Positions 25,282-33,755 of a DNA stretch of 64,000 bases are shown here, in pieces. The stretch is from Bin75 sp965212135. GTDB taxonomy: Bacteria > Nitrospirota > Nitrospiria > Nitrospirales > UBA8639. A program made the translations under genes and the position numbers. Under the pieces are notes generated by a model. The model ran no database searches, was not told where the DNA came from, and was given only the letters and a program-made list of their open reading frames with translations. The stretch spans positions 1,488,001 through 1,552,000 of the forward strand of contig OZ243044.1 of the NCBI GenBank assembly GCA_965212135.1, read 5' to 3'. The number at the start of each line of letters is the position of its first letter. The first letter of the stretch is position 1.

Positions 25282-26325
25282 ATGGGGTTAATCAATTATA
25301 TTTTAGGCCGCTTTTCGAGTGATATGGCCATTGACCTCGGCACGGCCCATACCCTGGTGTACGTCCAGGGGAAAGGCATTGTGTTGAATGAGCCGTCGGT
25401 TGTGGCCGTTGAACGGCAGACCAATAAAATTCTGGCGGTGGGCAGTGAAGCCAAACGCATGGTGGGGCGGACTCCCGGAAACATCGCGGCCATTCGTCCG
25501 ATGAAAGAGGGCGTGATCGCCGATTTTGAAATGGTCGAGCGCATGCTTCGCTATTTTATTACGAAGGTGCACGATCGCGGCGCGTTTGTTCGGCCCCGGA
25601 TCATCATTGGCGTGCCGTCACGCATCACGCAGGTTGAACGGCGGGCCGTGAGAGAGTCCGCCGAGTTCGCGGGTGCGCGCGAAGTCTATTTGATTGAAGA
25701 ACCCGTGGCGGCGGCCATCGGCGCGGGATTGCCCATTACCGAGCCAACGGGGAACATGGTCCTCGATATCGGAGGGGGCACGACCGATATCGCCATCATT
25801 TCACTGGGCGGGATTGTGTACAGCGAGTCCGTGAAAGTGGCCGGCGACCAGATTGACCAGGCGATTATTAATTATATCAAGCGTGAATATAATTTGTTGA
25901 TCGGCGAACATATGGCCGAGCGCGTGAAAGTGGAAATCGGCTCCGCCTATGCTTCGCCGGAGAAGGCCCAAATGATGGTCAAGGGGCGGGATTTGATTTC
26001 CGGCATTCCCCGGAGCATTGCGCTGGAAGACAGTGAGATCCGGGAAGTCCTGCAGGAATCCATTGCGCCCATTGTCGAGGCTATTCGGGTCGCGTTGGAA
26101 AACACGCCCCCGGAACTGGCGGGGGATATCGTTGATCAAGGGATTGTGTTGACGGGCGGGGGGTCTCTGTTGCGGGGGTTGGATGTCTGGTTGCGGGATG
26201 AAACCGGGCTTCCCATGGTCTCCGTTGACAATCCGCTCACGTCGGTGGTCATGGGAGTCGGGAGGACGCTTGAAGAGATTTCCCTGCTTGAGCGCGTCGC
26301 CTCCATGTCAACGAACAGTTCGTAA
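25282..26325 (+). CDS. mreB: Rod-shape actin homologue MreB
   Basis: 347 residues from ATG 25282 (MGLINYILGRFSSDMAIDLG). The actin-type phosphate loops are visible: MAIDLGTAHTLVYVQGKG, VLDIGGGTTDIAIISLGG and GIVLTGGGSLLRGLD. MreB polymerises under the membrane and directs elongation-phase peptidoglycan synthesis with MreC, MreD, PBP2 and RodA, all encoded directly downstream in the same direction. Confidence 0.97.
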   Translation: MGLINYILGRFSSDMAIDLGTAHTLVYVQGKGIVLNEPSVVAVERQTNKILAVGSEAKRMVGRTPGNIAAIRPMKEGVIADFEMVERMLRYFITKVHDRGAFVRPRIIIGVPSRITQVERRAVRESAEFAGAREVYLIEEPVAAAIGAGLPITEPTGNMVLDIGGGTTDIAIISLGGIVYSESVKVAGDQIDQAIINYIKREYNLLIGEHMAERVKVEIGSAYASPEKAQMMVKGRDLISGIPRSIALEDSEIREVLQESIAPIVEAIRVALENTPPELAGDIVDQGIVLTGGGSLLRGLDVWLRDETGLPMVSVDNPLTSVVMGVGRTLEEISLLERVASMSTNSS

Positions 26326-26340
26326 AGGAACGGCTGTCCT

Positions 26341-27243
26341 ATGAGTATCCGGTTTCGGCCTGGAAGGCTGTTGGGGTCCGGCACGAGACGGATCGTCGTG
26401 GTCGTCTTTGCGATCGCCGGTGTTGCGTTCTTCTTCTACCCGCGGCATGCGCAATCCCTGCTTCACACGGTCGGCAACCCCCTGGCCGACCTCGCGGCCC
26501 TTCCCATGGCACGCTTGGCGACCCTGGATCGCGGCATCCGTGACTGGTGGGGGCGCTATGTCGCCCTGCAGGACGTCTCCGAACAAAACCGTGAGCTGCG
26601 GCGGACGGTCCGGCGGCTTGAAGGGGACTTGAATCAGTGGCGAGAACGGGTGCTGGCTTCCGAGCGGTTGTCCGCGCTGCTGGCATTTCAGAAACAGGCG
26701 CCGATGCAGACGGTGGCGGCCAAGGTCATTGGCCGCAGCACATCGAACTGGTATCAGGGCGTGGTCCTCAACAAAGGCGAAGATGACGGCGTTCACGTCG
26801 AGATGGGTGTCACGACCCCGGCGGGCGTCGTCGGGACCATCGTCAAAACCGGCGGGTCCACGAGTATCGCCCTGTTGATTCTCGACCCGAATATCGCCGT
26901 GACGGGATTGATTCAGCGCACGCGGGACGAAGGGATTGTGCAGGGCACCTCGCAAGGTCTCGTGCGCATCAAATATCTTCCCCCGCTTTCTTCCGTCGAA
27001 CACGGGGACGTCGTGGTCACGTCGGGGTTGACCGGAGGCTTTCCTCGCGGCCTGTTGATTGGGCGCGTCTCGCGCGTGAAAAAAAGTGACGGCGATTTGT
27101 TTCAGATCGCGGACGTCGTTCCCGTGGTGAATTTTCGACAGATGGAAGACGTCCTGGTCGTCACCGCCCCCCGGCCGCCGGAAGCCATGATGGCCCTTGA
27201 GCAGGCCATGGGCGTTCCGGCGCGCCCGCACCCGGCTCCATGA
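26341..27243 (+). CDS. mreC: Rod-shape protein MreC
   Basis: 300 residues: a short basic N-terminus, one membrane helix (about 19-37), a coiled coil (about 80-115) and the beta-barrel MreC core, with blocks such as KVIGRSTSNWYQGVVLNKG, GVVGTIVKTGGSTSIALLI and VVTSGLTGGFPRGLLIGRV. It is periplasmic and links PBP2 to the MreB/RodA complex. Its stop overlaps the mreD start by four bases (ATGA), indicating coupling. Confidence 0.95.
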   Translation: MSIRFRPGRLLGSGTRRIVVVVFAIAGVAFFFYPRHAQSLLHTVGNPLADLAALPMARLATLDRGIRDWWGRYVALQDVSEQNRELRRTVRRLEGDLNQWRERVLASERLSALLAFQKQAPMQTVAAKVIGRSTSNWYQGVVLNKGEDDGVHVEMGVTTPAGVVGTIVKTGGSTSIALLILDPNIAVTGLIQRTRDEGIVQGTSQGLVRIKYLPPLSSVEHGDVVVTSGLTGGFPRGLLIGRVSRVKKSDGDLFQIADVVPVVNFRQMEDVLVVTAPRPPEAMMALEQAMGVPARPHPAP

Positions 27244-27728
27244 AGATCGGCGCGTACACCGTTTGCCTGCTCCTCCTTCTTTCCCTGCATGCCACCGTGT
27301 TCTATTCGGTGAGTCCCTGGGGGATTCGCCCAGATTTCTCGCTGGTCGCCGCCTGCCTGGTGGGATTGTGGGCCGGACAGGTGCGGGGGTTTTGGGCCGG
27401 ATGCGTCCTGGGGTTTGCCCAGGATTTATTTTCCGCCGGGGCGCTCTGGCTGCATCTGTTGACGAAATCCGGCGTGGGGTTTCTGTCCGGCCTCGTCGCC
27501 AAACATGTCTCCAATATGACGGTTCATTCGGTCTTTTTCACGGTCCTGGGGTTGTCCTTCGTGTCCGGCCTCGTGTTGTTGCTGTCGTCCCGTATGGGCA
27601 TGGGTATGGGCGCGGCGCTCCACGGTTTCTTCGCCATTCTGCTTCCTCAAGCGCTTCTGGATGGACTCATGGCCATCGGAGCCAATTGGGCCGTTGCGCG
27701 GTGGATGGTCAAGACTCCGAGCGGGTGA
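27240..27728 (+). CDS. mreD: Rod-shape membrane protein MreD
   Basis: 162 residues, about five membrane helices, with the typical sequence GIRPDFSLVAACLVGLWAGQ and GFWAGCVLGFAQDLFSAGAL (the A-Q-D-L-F region is the most conserved part of MreD). It overlaps mreC by ATGA and precedes the PBP2 gene, as expected for the elongasome operon. Confidence 0.92.
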   Translation: MKIGAYTVCLLLLLSLHATVFYSVSPWGIRPDFSLVAACLVGLWAGQVRGFWAGCVLGFAQDLFSAGALWLHLLTKSGVGFLSGLVAKHVSNMTVHSVFFTVLGLSFVSGLVLLLSSRMGMGMGAALHGFFAILLPQALLDGLMAIGANWAVARWMVKTPSG

Positions 27729-27731
27729 AGG

Positions 27732-29654
27732 ATGGCCCGGAATGCGTCAGGATGGTTTGCGTCTGCGAAGTCGGCCATGCCGGACCGTGATTTTCAATCC
27801 ACGCAACTCGCGACGGTTCAGCGACGATTTCTGCTGTTCAAAACCTTCGTGTGCATTATCGCGGGGCTGTTGATCCTGCGGTTATGGCAGTTGCAGGTTC
27901 GCGACGGGTCTTATTATGACAATCTCGCTCAAGAGAATCGAACCCGGTCCATTGTCCTGCATCCGGTTCGCGGACTCATTTATGACCGGCATGGGACCTT
28001 GCTGGCGACCAGCGTTCCGAGTTTTAACCTGTATGTTCGCCTTGGCGACGCGCCCAACCGTGACGCGCTGGTTCGGAAACTCACGGAACTGCTGTCTTTG
28101 GATGAGCGCGAGTTGCGCCAAGCCATTCAGGGCGGCAAATGGAACAGCCTTGTCCGGTTGAAGCGGGGCCTTAGTCTCAAAGAAGCGGCCCTGGTCGAAT
28201 CGCATTGGCTGGATCTTCCGGGTGTGGTGATTCATCCGGAATCCCGGCGCCGCAATCCCCAGGGGCCGTATGCCGCCCACGTACTCGGGTACGTTGGGGC
28301 CGCCTCGGAGACACAACTCGCGCGGGAAGAGTTTCAGGCGCTTCCCCATGGCAGCATCATCGGTCAGTATGGCGTGGAACGGGTCTATGACAGAACCTTG
28401 CGAGGACGGGCGGGGAGAAAACTCATTGAAGTCAATGCCTTGGGTCGTGAAAGACGCATGATTTCCGTGGACAAGCCTCAAGCGGGAAACGACCTGTATC
28501 TCACCATTGATTTTCGTTTGCAGAAGTTGGCGGAAGATTTGCTGGGAGAAGAGGCGGGCGCGATTGTCGCACTCGACCCTCAAACGGGAGAAACGCTGGC
28601 CCTGGCCAGCCGCCCGAGTTTTGATCCCAATGCGTTGTCCCGCGGATTGCGCGTTGAAGCATGGAACGACATCCTGCATGACACGCGGTACCCGCTGACG
28701 AATCGGGCGATTCAGGGGCACTATCCTCCGGGGTCCACGTTTAAAATCATTATGGCGGCGGCGGCCCTTGAGACCGGGGCCATTGACCCGACCGAGACGA
28801 TGCGGTGCGGAGGACGGTTTCGATTCGGCAGGCGAACGTTTCGGGACTGGAAGGCGGGCGGCCATGGGACGGTCAATTTGCACGAGGCGCTGGCCGATTC
28901 GTGTGACGTGTACTTTTATCGGTTGGGCCATCGCATGGGGATTGATCCCATTGCGGCCTATGCGAAACAGTTTGGATTGGGCAAGCGAACCGGCATTGAC
29001 CTCCCTTCGGAAGGAACGGGGATTGTGCCGTCCCCGGAATGGAAACAGCAAACGCGGGGGGAACGCTGGTACCCGGGTGAAACCATTTCGGTGGCGATCG
29101 GGCAAAGCTACGTCACAGTGACTCCCCTGCAAATGGCGAACGTGATTGCCGCGGTCGGCAATGACGGGATCTCGTATGTGCCGCACGTCGTTCGGAGCAT
29201 TCGGCGGCGGGAGAGCGGACGGATTGAAGAATGGATTCCGAGACATCCCCCGCCCCTGACGCTGCACCCGCGTCACCTGCGGGACATCCAATCGGCGCTT
29301 GCCGCGGTGGTTGTCGAAGGGACCGCCCGGCGGGCTCGCTCGTCATTGGTCGGGATTGCGGGGAAAACCGGGACGGCACAGGTGGTTGCGTTGCGCACAA
29401 AGCCCGGTGACGACGTTCCCAAAAAGTTGCGAGACCACGCCTGGTTTGTCGCCTATGCGCCTCTGGAACGTCCCCGTATCGCCGTGGCGGTGTTGGTTGA
29501 GCATAAGGGCCATGGCGGGTCTGTGGCGGCCCCGCTGGCCAAAAAACTGATCGAGGCCGCTCTGTCATACGGCTTCGAGGGCGAGGCGCGCGCACCGTCT
29601 CCGGCGTTGTCTTTACACCGAATGAGGAACAGGGGGGAGCCGTTTGATGGATGA
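27732..29654 (+). CDS. mrdA: Penicillin-binding protein 2 (elongasome transpeptidase)
   Basis: 640 residues. One N-terminal membrane helix (about 35-53), a PBP dimerisation domain (RGLIYDRHGTLLATSVPSFN), and the transpeptidase domain with all three active-site motifs: STFK around residue 334, SCD in LADSCDVYFYRLGHRMG, and KTGTAQ around residue 545. It crosslinks peptidoglycan during cell elongation. The start could also be the ATG at 27777. Its 3' end overlaps the rodA start by eight bases. Confidence 0.95.
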   Translation: MARNASGWFASAKSAMPDRDFQSTQLATVQRRFLLFKTFVCIIAGLLILRLWQLQVRDGSYYDNLAQENRTRSIVLHPVRGLIYDRHGTLLATSVPSFNLYVRLGDAPNRDALVRKLTELLSLDERELRQAIQGGKWNSLVRLKRGLSLKEAALVESHWLDLPGVVIHPESRRRNPQGPYAAHVLGYVGAASETQLAREEFQALPHGSIIGQYGVERVYDRTLRGRAGRKLIEVNALGRERRMISVDKPQAGNDLYLTIDFRLQKLAEDLLGEEAGAIVALDPQTGETLALASRPSFDPNALSRGLRVEAWNDILHDTRYPLTNRAIQGHYPPGSTFKIIMAAAALETGAIDPTETMRCGGRFRFGRRTFRDWKAGGHGTVNLHEALADSCDVYFYRLGHRMGIDPIAAYAKQFGLGKRTGIDLPSEGTGIVPSPEWKQQTRGERWYPGETISVAIGQSYVTVTPLQMANVIAAVGNDGISYVPHVVRSIRRRESGRIEEWIPRHPPPLTLHPRHLRDIQSALAAVVVEGTARRARSSLVGIAGKTGTAQVVALRTKPGDDVPKKLRDHAWFVAYAPLERPRIAVAVLVEHKGHGGSVAAPLAKKLIEAALSYGFEGEARAPSPALSLHRMRNRGEPFDG

Positions 29655-30768
29655 ATCGCGGACCATCCGTCCAAGGTTGGACGGGTTTGATTGGAGCTTT
29701 TTAGGGGTCATCGTCGCGTTGACGTCCATCGGCGTCCTGACTCTGTACAGCGTGACCGGCGAGCAGGCCGGGACCGCATTGCCCATTTATTGGAAACAGG
29801 CGGTCTGGGTCGGTGTCGGAAGTTTGGCGTTTCTGGCCGCATCGGCCATTGATTACCGTGAATTTGCCCGATGGTCGTATCTGTTGTATGGAGCCGGGTT
29901 GCTCCTCCTCGCGGTCGTGGCGGTCAGCGGGAAAAGTGTTCGCGGGGCCCAACGATGGCTTGCCCTGGGTCCCGTCGCGATTCAGCCGTCGGAATTTGTC
30001 AAAATTCCCGTGCTGTTTGTGCTGGCGGCCTATTATTCCGTCCACACGCAGCATGGTTGGTGGCGTCGTGTTATTATGCCGGGGTTGTTTGTCTTGCCGG
30101 TGTTTGTCCTGGTTCTGCGGCAGCCGGATTTGGGGAGCAGTCTCAGCGTGCTGGCGATTTACGTCACGCTGCTGCTTGCGGTGGGCGTCAAGTCCAGGAC
30201 GTTCGGGTTGGTGCTCATGACGACGTTGATGATTTTTCCATTTGTGTGGAGTGGGGTATGGGGATCGCTTCACGACTATCAACAGGAACGGATTTTAAGT
30301 TTTGTGGACCCGGCGTATGATCCGGGCGGACAAGGCTATCAGGGGCTGCAATCCCGTATTGCCGTGGGCTCGGGGGAATTAATCGGGAAAGGGGTGTCCG
30401 GCGAGACGCAAACCCGATTTCGATTTCTTCCGGCAGGCCACACGGATTTTGTCTTTGCGGTCTTTGCCGAAGAATGGGGGTTTTTGGGGAGCCTGCTGTT
30501 AATCGGTCTTTTTCTGGCGTTAGCGTTGTTGGGGCTGGATATTGCGGCGAAGGCCAGGGATTTGCTGGGAGCCCTGCTGGCCGTCGGGATCGTGGGCATG
30601 ATCGTCTTTAACATGGCGGTCAACGTCGGCATGACCATTGGGCTGATGCCTATCGTGGGCATTCCCCTGCCATTGCTGAGTTACGGGGGGAGCGCCACTA
30701 TTATGACGATGGCCGCCTTGGGATTGTTGTTCAACATCAAGAAGAGCAGTCAGACGGCATGGCCGTGA
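29647..30768 (+). CDS. rodA: RodA, SEDS-family peptidoglycan glycosyltransferase
   Basis: 373 residues from ATG 29647, with a G-rich Shine-Dalgarno (GGGGGGAG) upstream, overlapping the mrdA end. About ten membrane helices. SEDS landmarks are ALGPVAIQPSEFVKIPVLF, RQPDLGSSLSVLAIYV, FRFLPAGHTDFVFAVFAEEW and the C-terminal GIPLPLLSYGGSATIMTMAA. RodA polymerises lipid II into glycan strands together with PBP2. Confidence 0.96.
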   Translation: MDESRTIRPRLDGFDWSFLGVIVALTSIGVLTLYSVTGEQAGTALPIYWKQAVWVGVGSLAFLAASAIDYREFARWSYLLYGAGLLLLAVVAVSGKSVRGAQRWLALGPVAIQPSEFVKIPVLFVLAAYYSVHTQHGWWRRVIMPGLFVLPVFVLVLRQPDLGSSLSVLAIYVTLLLAVGVKSRTFGLVLMTTLMIFPFVWSGVWGSLHDYQQERILSFVDPAYDPGGQGYQGLQSRIAVGSGELIGKGVSGETQTRFRFLPAGHTDFVFAVFAEEWGFLGSLLLIGLFLALALLGLDIAAKARDLLGALLAVGIVGMIVFNMAVNVGMTIGLMPIVGIPLPLLSYGGSATIMTMAALGLLFNIKKSSQTAWP

Positions 30769-30921
30769 GCGGGTCGCGCCGGTCCCGTCCACGGCTGTGC
30801 GCGAAGAGTGACAAGGTGACCGCATCCGCAATCCCCGCCGCGCGTTGGTGAAGATGCGCCCGGGCGGACGCCTGGCGGAGACGCGGGAGGCTGTGTTGAT
30901 TGAAAGCATAAAGGAGTGAGT

Positions 30922-32451
30922 ATGGGCATTGAGATTGCCATTAATGTGACCCCTCAAGAAACGCGGGCCGCGGTTCTGGAGAAGAAGGTCGTCACGGAAT
31001 TATATGTGGATCGAGCAAAGAAAAAAGATTTTGTGGGCAACGTGTACAAAGGGAAAGTGGTGAAAGTGCTGCCCGGCATGCAAGCGGCGTTTGTTGACAT
31101 TGGCCTGGAGCGTGCCGCGTTTGTCCACGTGTCCGATCTGTCGGTGGGCACCGACCCCGATGATATCCTGGTTGACAGCGACGAAGACGAGAAGGGGCCG
31201 GACTTCCCGCATCCCCGGCGGCAAACCATCCGGCCCATTGAAGAATTGCTGGAGAAAGGCCAGGAGCTTGTCGTGCAGATTTCGAAAGGCCCGATCGGCA
31301 CCAAAGGGCCGAGGGTGACCTCCTACTGTTCGCTGCCGGGGCGGTTTCTGGTGTTAATGCCGAGCGTGGAGCACGTCGGCGTCTCGCGCCGTATTCCCGA
31401 GGAAGATGAGCGCAACCGCCTTCGAGAGATCATGAAGCGCATTCGTGAGCCGGGCTACGGGTACATTGTGCGGACGGTGAGCGAGGGGGTGAGCGAAGAG
31501 GATCTCAAAGCCGACGTCGGGTTTTTAACCGCCATGTGGCAGGACATTGTGAAGAAGCGGGACGCCTCTCCCGCTCCCGCGGAGCTGCATACGGATTTGA
31601 ATCTGACGCTTCGGGTGGTGCGGGATCTGTTTACCAAAAACGTCACGCGGCTGCTCATTGATTCGAAAGAGGAGTGTGAGGCGGTCAAGGAGTTTGTGCG
31701 GCGGTATCTGCCCGGCCAGACCTCGAAAATTTTTCATTACGACAAGCACGAAGGGCTGTTTGATCATTTGGGGATTGAGATGGAAATTTCCCGGGCCTTG
31801 ACCCGCAAAGTCTGGCTCAAGTCCGGAGGCCATATCGTCATTGATCACGCGGAAGCCATGACGGTGATAGACGTGAACACCGGGCGCTACGTGGGCAAAC
31901 GGGACCAGGAAGAGACGATTGTGAAAAACAACCTGGAAGCGGCCCGTGAGATCGCCTACCAGATCAAACTGCGCGGCATCGGCGGCCTGATTACGATTGA
32001 TTTTATCGACATGGGCCGCAGCCGGAATCGCGACAAAGTGTATAAAGCCCTTTCGGACGCGATGGCCGCCGATAAAGCGCGAACGCGTATTTCGCGCATC
32101 AGCGATCTTGGGCTGGTTGAAATTTCCCGTGAACGGGTTCGTGAAGACCTGCTGCGGACGCTCTCGGACGTGTGTGCGGAATGTGACGGCCGCGGCTATA
32201 CCAAATCCGCTCTCACGGTCGTGTACGATATTTTTCGGGACATCCGGCGAATCGGACGAGCCGCCGGACCGCAGACGGTGGTGGTCGGCGCCCATGCGCA
32301 TGTTGTGGATATGTTGCAAGACGCCGAACACGAAGGTCTTGAATGGCTGGAACGGGAATATCACGAGCGGATTATGGTGCACGTTGATCCGCTGCTGCCG
32401 CTTGAGCAATATGATATTGTGGTGGTGGGAGCCGGGGCGGAGCCGGCCTAG
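30922..32451 (+). CDS. rng: Ribonuclease G (RNase E/G family)
   Basis: 509 residues. ATG 30922 follows AAGGAG with five bases of spacing; the GTG at 30916 overlaps the Shine-Dalgarno and is rejected. An S1 domain covers about 35-130 (KGKVVKVLPGMQAAFVDIGL). The DNase I-like catalytic part shows TVIDVNTGRYVGKRDQEETI and GLITIDFIDM with the two metal-binding Asp. CAECDGRGYTKS is the zinc-link. It processes 16S rRNA and decays mRNA. It lies about 150 bases after rodA, and the mre-rng order is common in Gram-negatives. Confidence 0.94.
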   Translation: MGIEIAINVTPQETRAAVLEKKVVTELYVDRAKKKDFVGNVYKGKVVKVLPGMQAAFVDIGLERAAFVHVSDLSVGTDPDDILVDSDEDEKGPDFPHPRRQTIRPIEELLEKGQELVVQISKGPIGTKGPRVTSYCSLPGRFLVLMPSVEHVGVSRRIPEEDERNRLREIMKRIREPGYGYIVRTVSEGVSEEDLKADVGFLTAMWQDIVKKRDASPAPAELHTDLNLTLRVVRDLFTKNVTRLLIDSKEECEAVKEFVRRYLPGQTSKIFHYDKHEGLFDHLGIEMEISRALTRKVWLKSGGHIVIDHAEAMTVIDVNTGRYVGKRDQEETIVKNNLEAAREIAYQIKLRGIGGLITIDFIDMGRSRNRDKVYKALSDAMAADKARTRISRISDLGLVEISRERVREDLLRTLSDVCAECDGRGYTKSALTVVYDIFRDIRRIGRAAGPQTVVVGAHAHVVDMLQDAEHEGLEWLEREYHERIMVHVDPLLPLEQYDIVVVGAGAEPA

Positions 32452-32483
32452 CCGGCCCGGCGCGCGTCCGGGCCGGAGGAACG

Positions 32484-33593
32484 ATGGAGTCGCTGGAAGC
32501 CTGGCTCATGTTACGGTCGGTGAAGGGAGTCAGTGACGGGACGCTCTGTCAACTCGTGCGGCATTTCGGCGGACCGAAAGAGGTCCTCGCGGCGTCCTCG
32601 GGCGCATTGCGGCAGGTGGTTGGGCCTGGTTCCGTCTCCGTGGAGTCCCTCCGCAAAGAACCGGAGCGAAGCGCGGTCGAGCGCGTTCGCAAAGAAATTC
32701 GGCTGATCGAGAAGGGCGCGTGTTCCATCGTCACGATTTTGGACGCCGCCTATCCGGGCCGGCTGGCGATGATTCCCGACCCGCCGCCTTTTTTGTACGT
32801 TCGAGGCGCCCTTCCCCCGTCCGACGAACCTGCGCTCGCGATTGTGGGGGCGAGAAGAGCGACGCCGGCCGGGGCGATCATGACGCAAGCGCTGAGTCAC
32901 AGTTTGGCCGCGATGGGGTTTACCATTGTCAGCGGATTGGCGAGGGGTATTGATGCCGCCGCCCATCGAGGGGCCCTCACGGCCGCGGCCAGGACGGTAG
33001 CGGTCCTGGGGTGCGGAGTGGATCGCACCTATCCTCCCGAACATGCACCCTTGCGCCGGGAGATTGAGGCCACGGGCGCGGTGGTGTCGGAATTGCCCCT
33101 GGGCGCCCCGCCGCTGCCGTATCATTTCCCGCGCCGCAATCGGATCGTGAGCGGCTTGTCGTTGGGCGTGATTGTCTCGGAAGCCGGGCAGAAAAGCGGG
33201 GCGCTGATCACGGCGCGCTTTGCGCTGGAACAGAACCGCGAAGTGTTTGCCGTTCCCGGTTCCATCAAAAACGGGAAACATCAAGGGGCGCACGGGTTGA
33301 TTAAACAAGGGGCCAAGCTGGTTGAAACGGCGGGCGACGTTGTTGAGGAATTGCTCCCACAGCTTGATGAATCGTTGCGTAATCGGGTACAAAGCGTTGA
33401 GGCTCCCGCGCCGCCGGCCGTCACCGCCAAAGAGCAGCGCGTGCTGGCTCTGTTCAATGATGAGCCGGTGTCCGTTGACGAGGTGTTGGCGCACGCGCCT
33501 TTTGATTTTGCCGAGATCATGAATATTCTGTTGGGCCTGGAATTAAAAGGGTGCCTGACACAGGCGCCCGGTTCCTGCTACATCAGACGGTAA
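32484..33593 (+). CDS. dprA: DprA, DNA processing protein A
   Basis: 369 residues: a helix-hairpin-helix (SAM-like) N-terminus, then the Rossmann fold with LAIVGARRATPAGAIMTQAL, IVSGLARGIDAAAHRGAL, VAVLGCGVDRTYPPEH and SEAGQKSGALITARFALEQN, and a C-terminal winged helix (about 305-365). DprA loads RecA on single-stranded DNA taken up in natural transformation. It is followed by a topoisomerase gene, the position that topA often has. Confidence 0.94.
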   Translation: MESLEAWLMLRSVKGVSDGTLCQLVRHFGGPKEVLAASSGALRQVVGPGSVSVESLRKEPERSAVERVRKEIRLIEKGACSIVTILDAAYPGRLAMIPDPPPFLYVRGALPPSDEPALAIVGARRATPAGAIMTQALSHSLAAMGFTIVSGLARGIDAAAHRGALTAAARTVAVLGCGVDRTYPPEHAPLRREIEATGAVVSELPLGAPPLPYHFPRRNRIVSGLSLGVIVSEAGQKSGALITARFALEQNREVFAVPGSIKNGKHQGAHGLIKQGAKLVETAGDVVEELLPQLDESLRNRVQSVEAPAPPAVTAKEQRVLALFNDEPVSVDEVLAHAPFDFAEIMNILLGLELKGCLTQAPGSCYIRR

Positions 33594-33755
33594 CACGCGG
33601 AGGACGACGTGACACAGACAGAAACGGCGCCTCCACATGGTCAACAATCCCGGATGCCGGTCTCAATCGCGTCACGTGAGGGGCGATGGCGGGGGTGCGC
33701 GGCCGTACCGGGGCGCGGGAGCGACAGTCCGTGACCGAAAACCTGAAAGGTGACG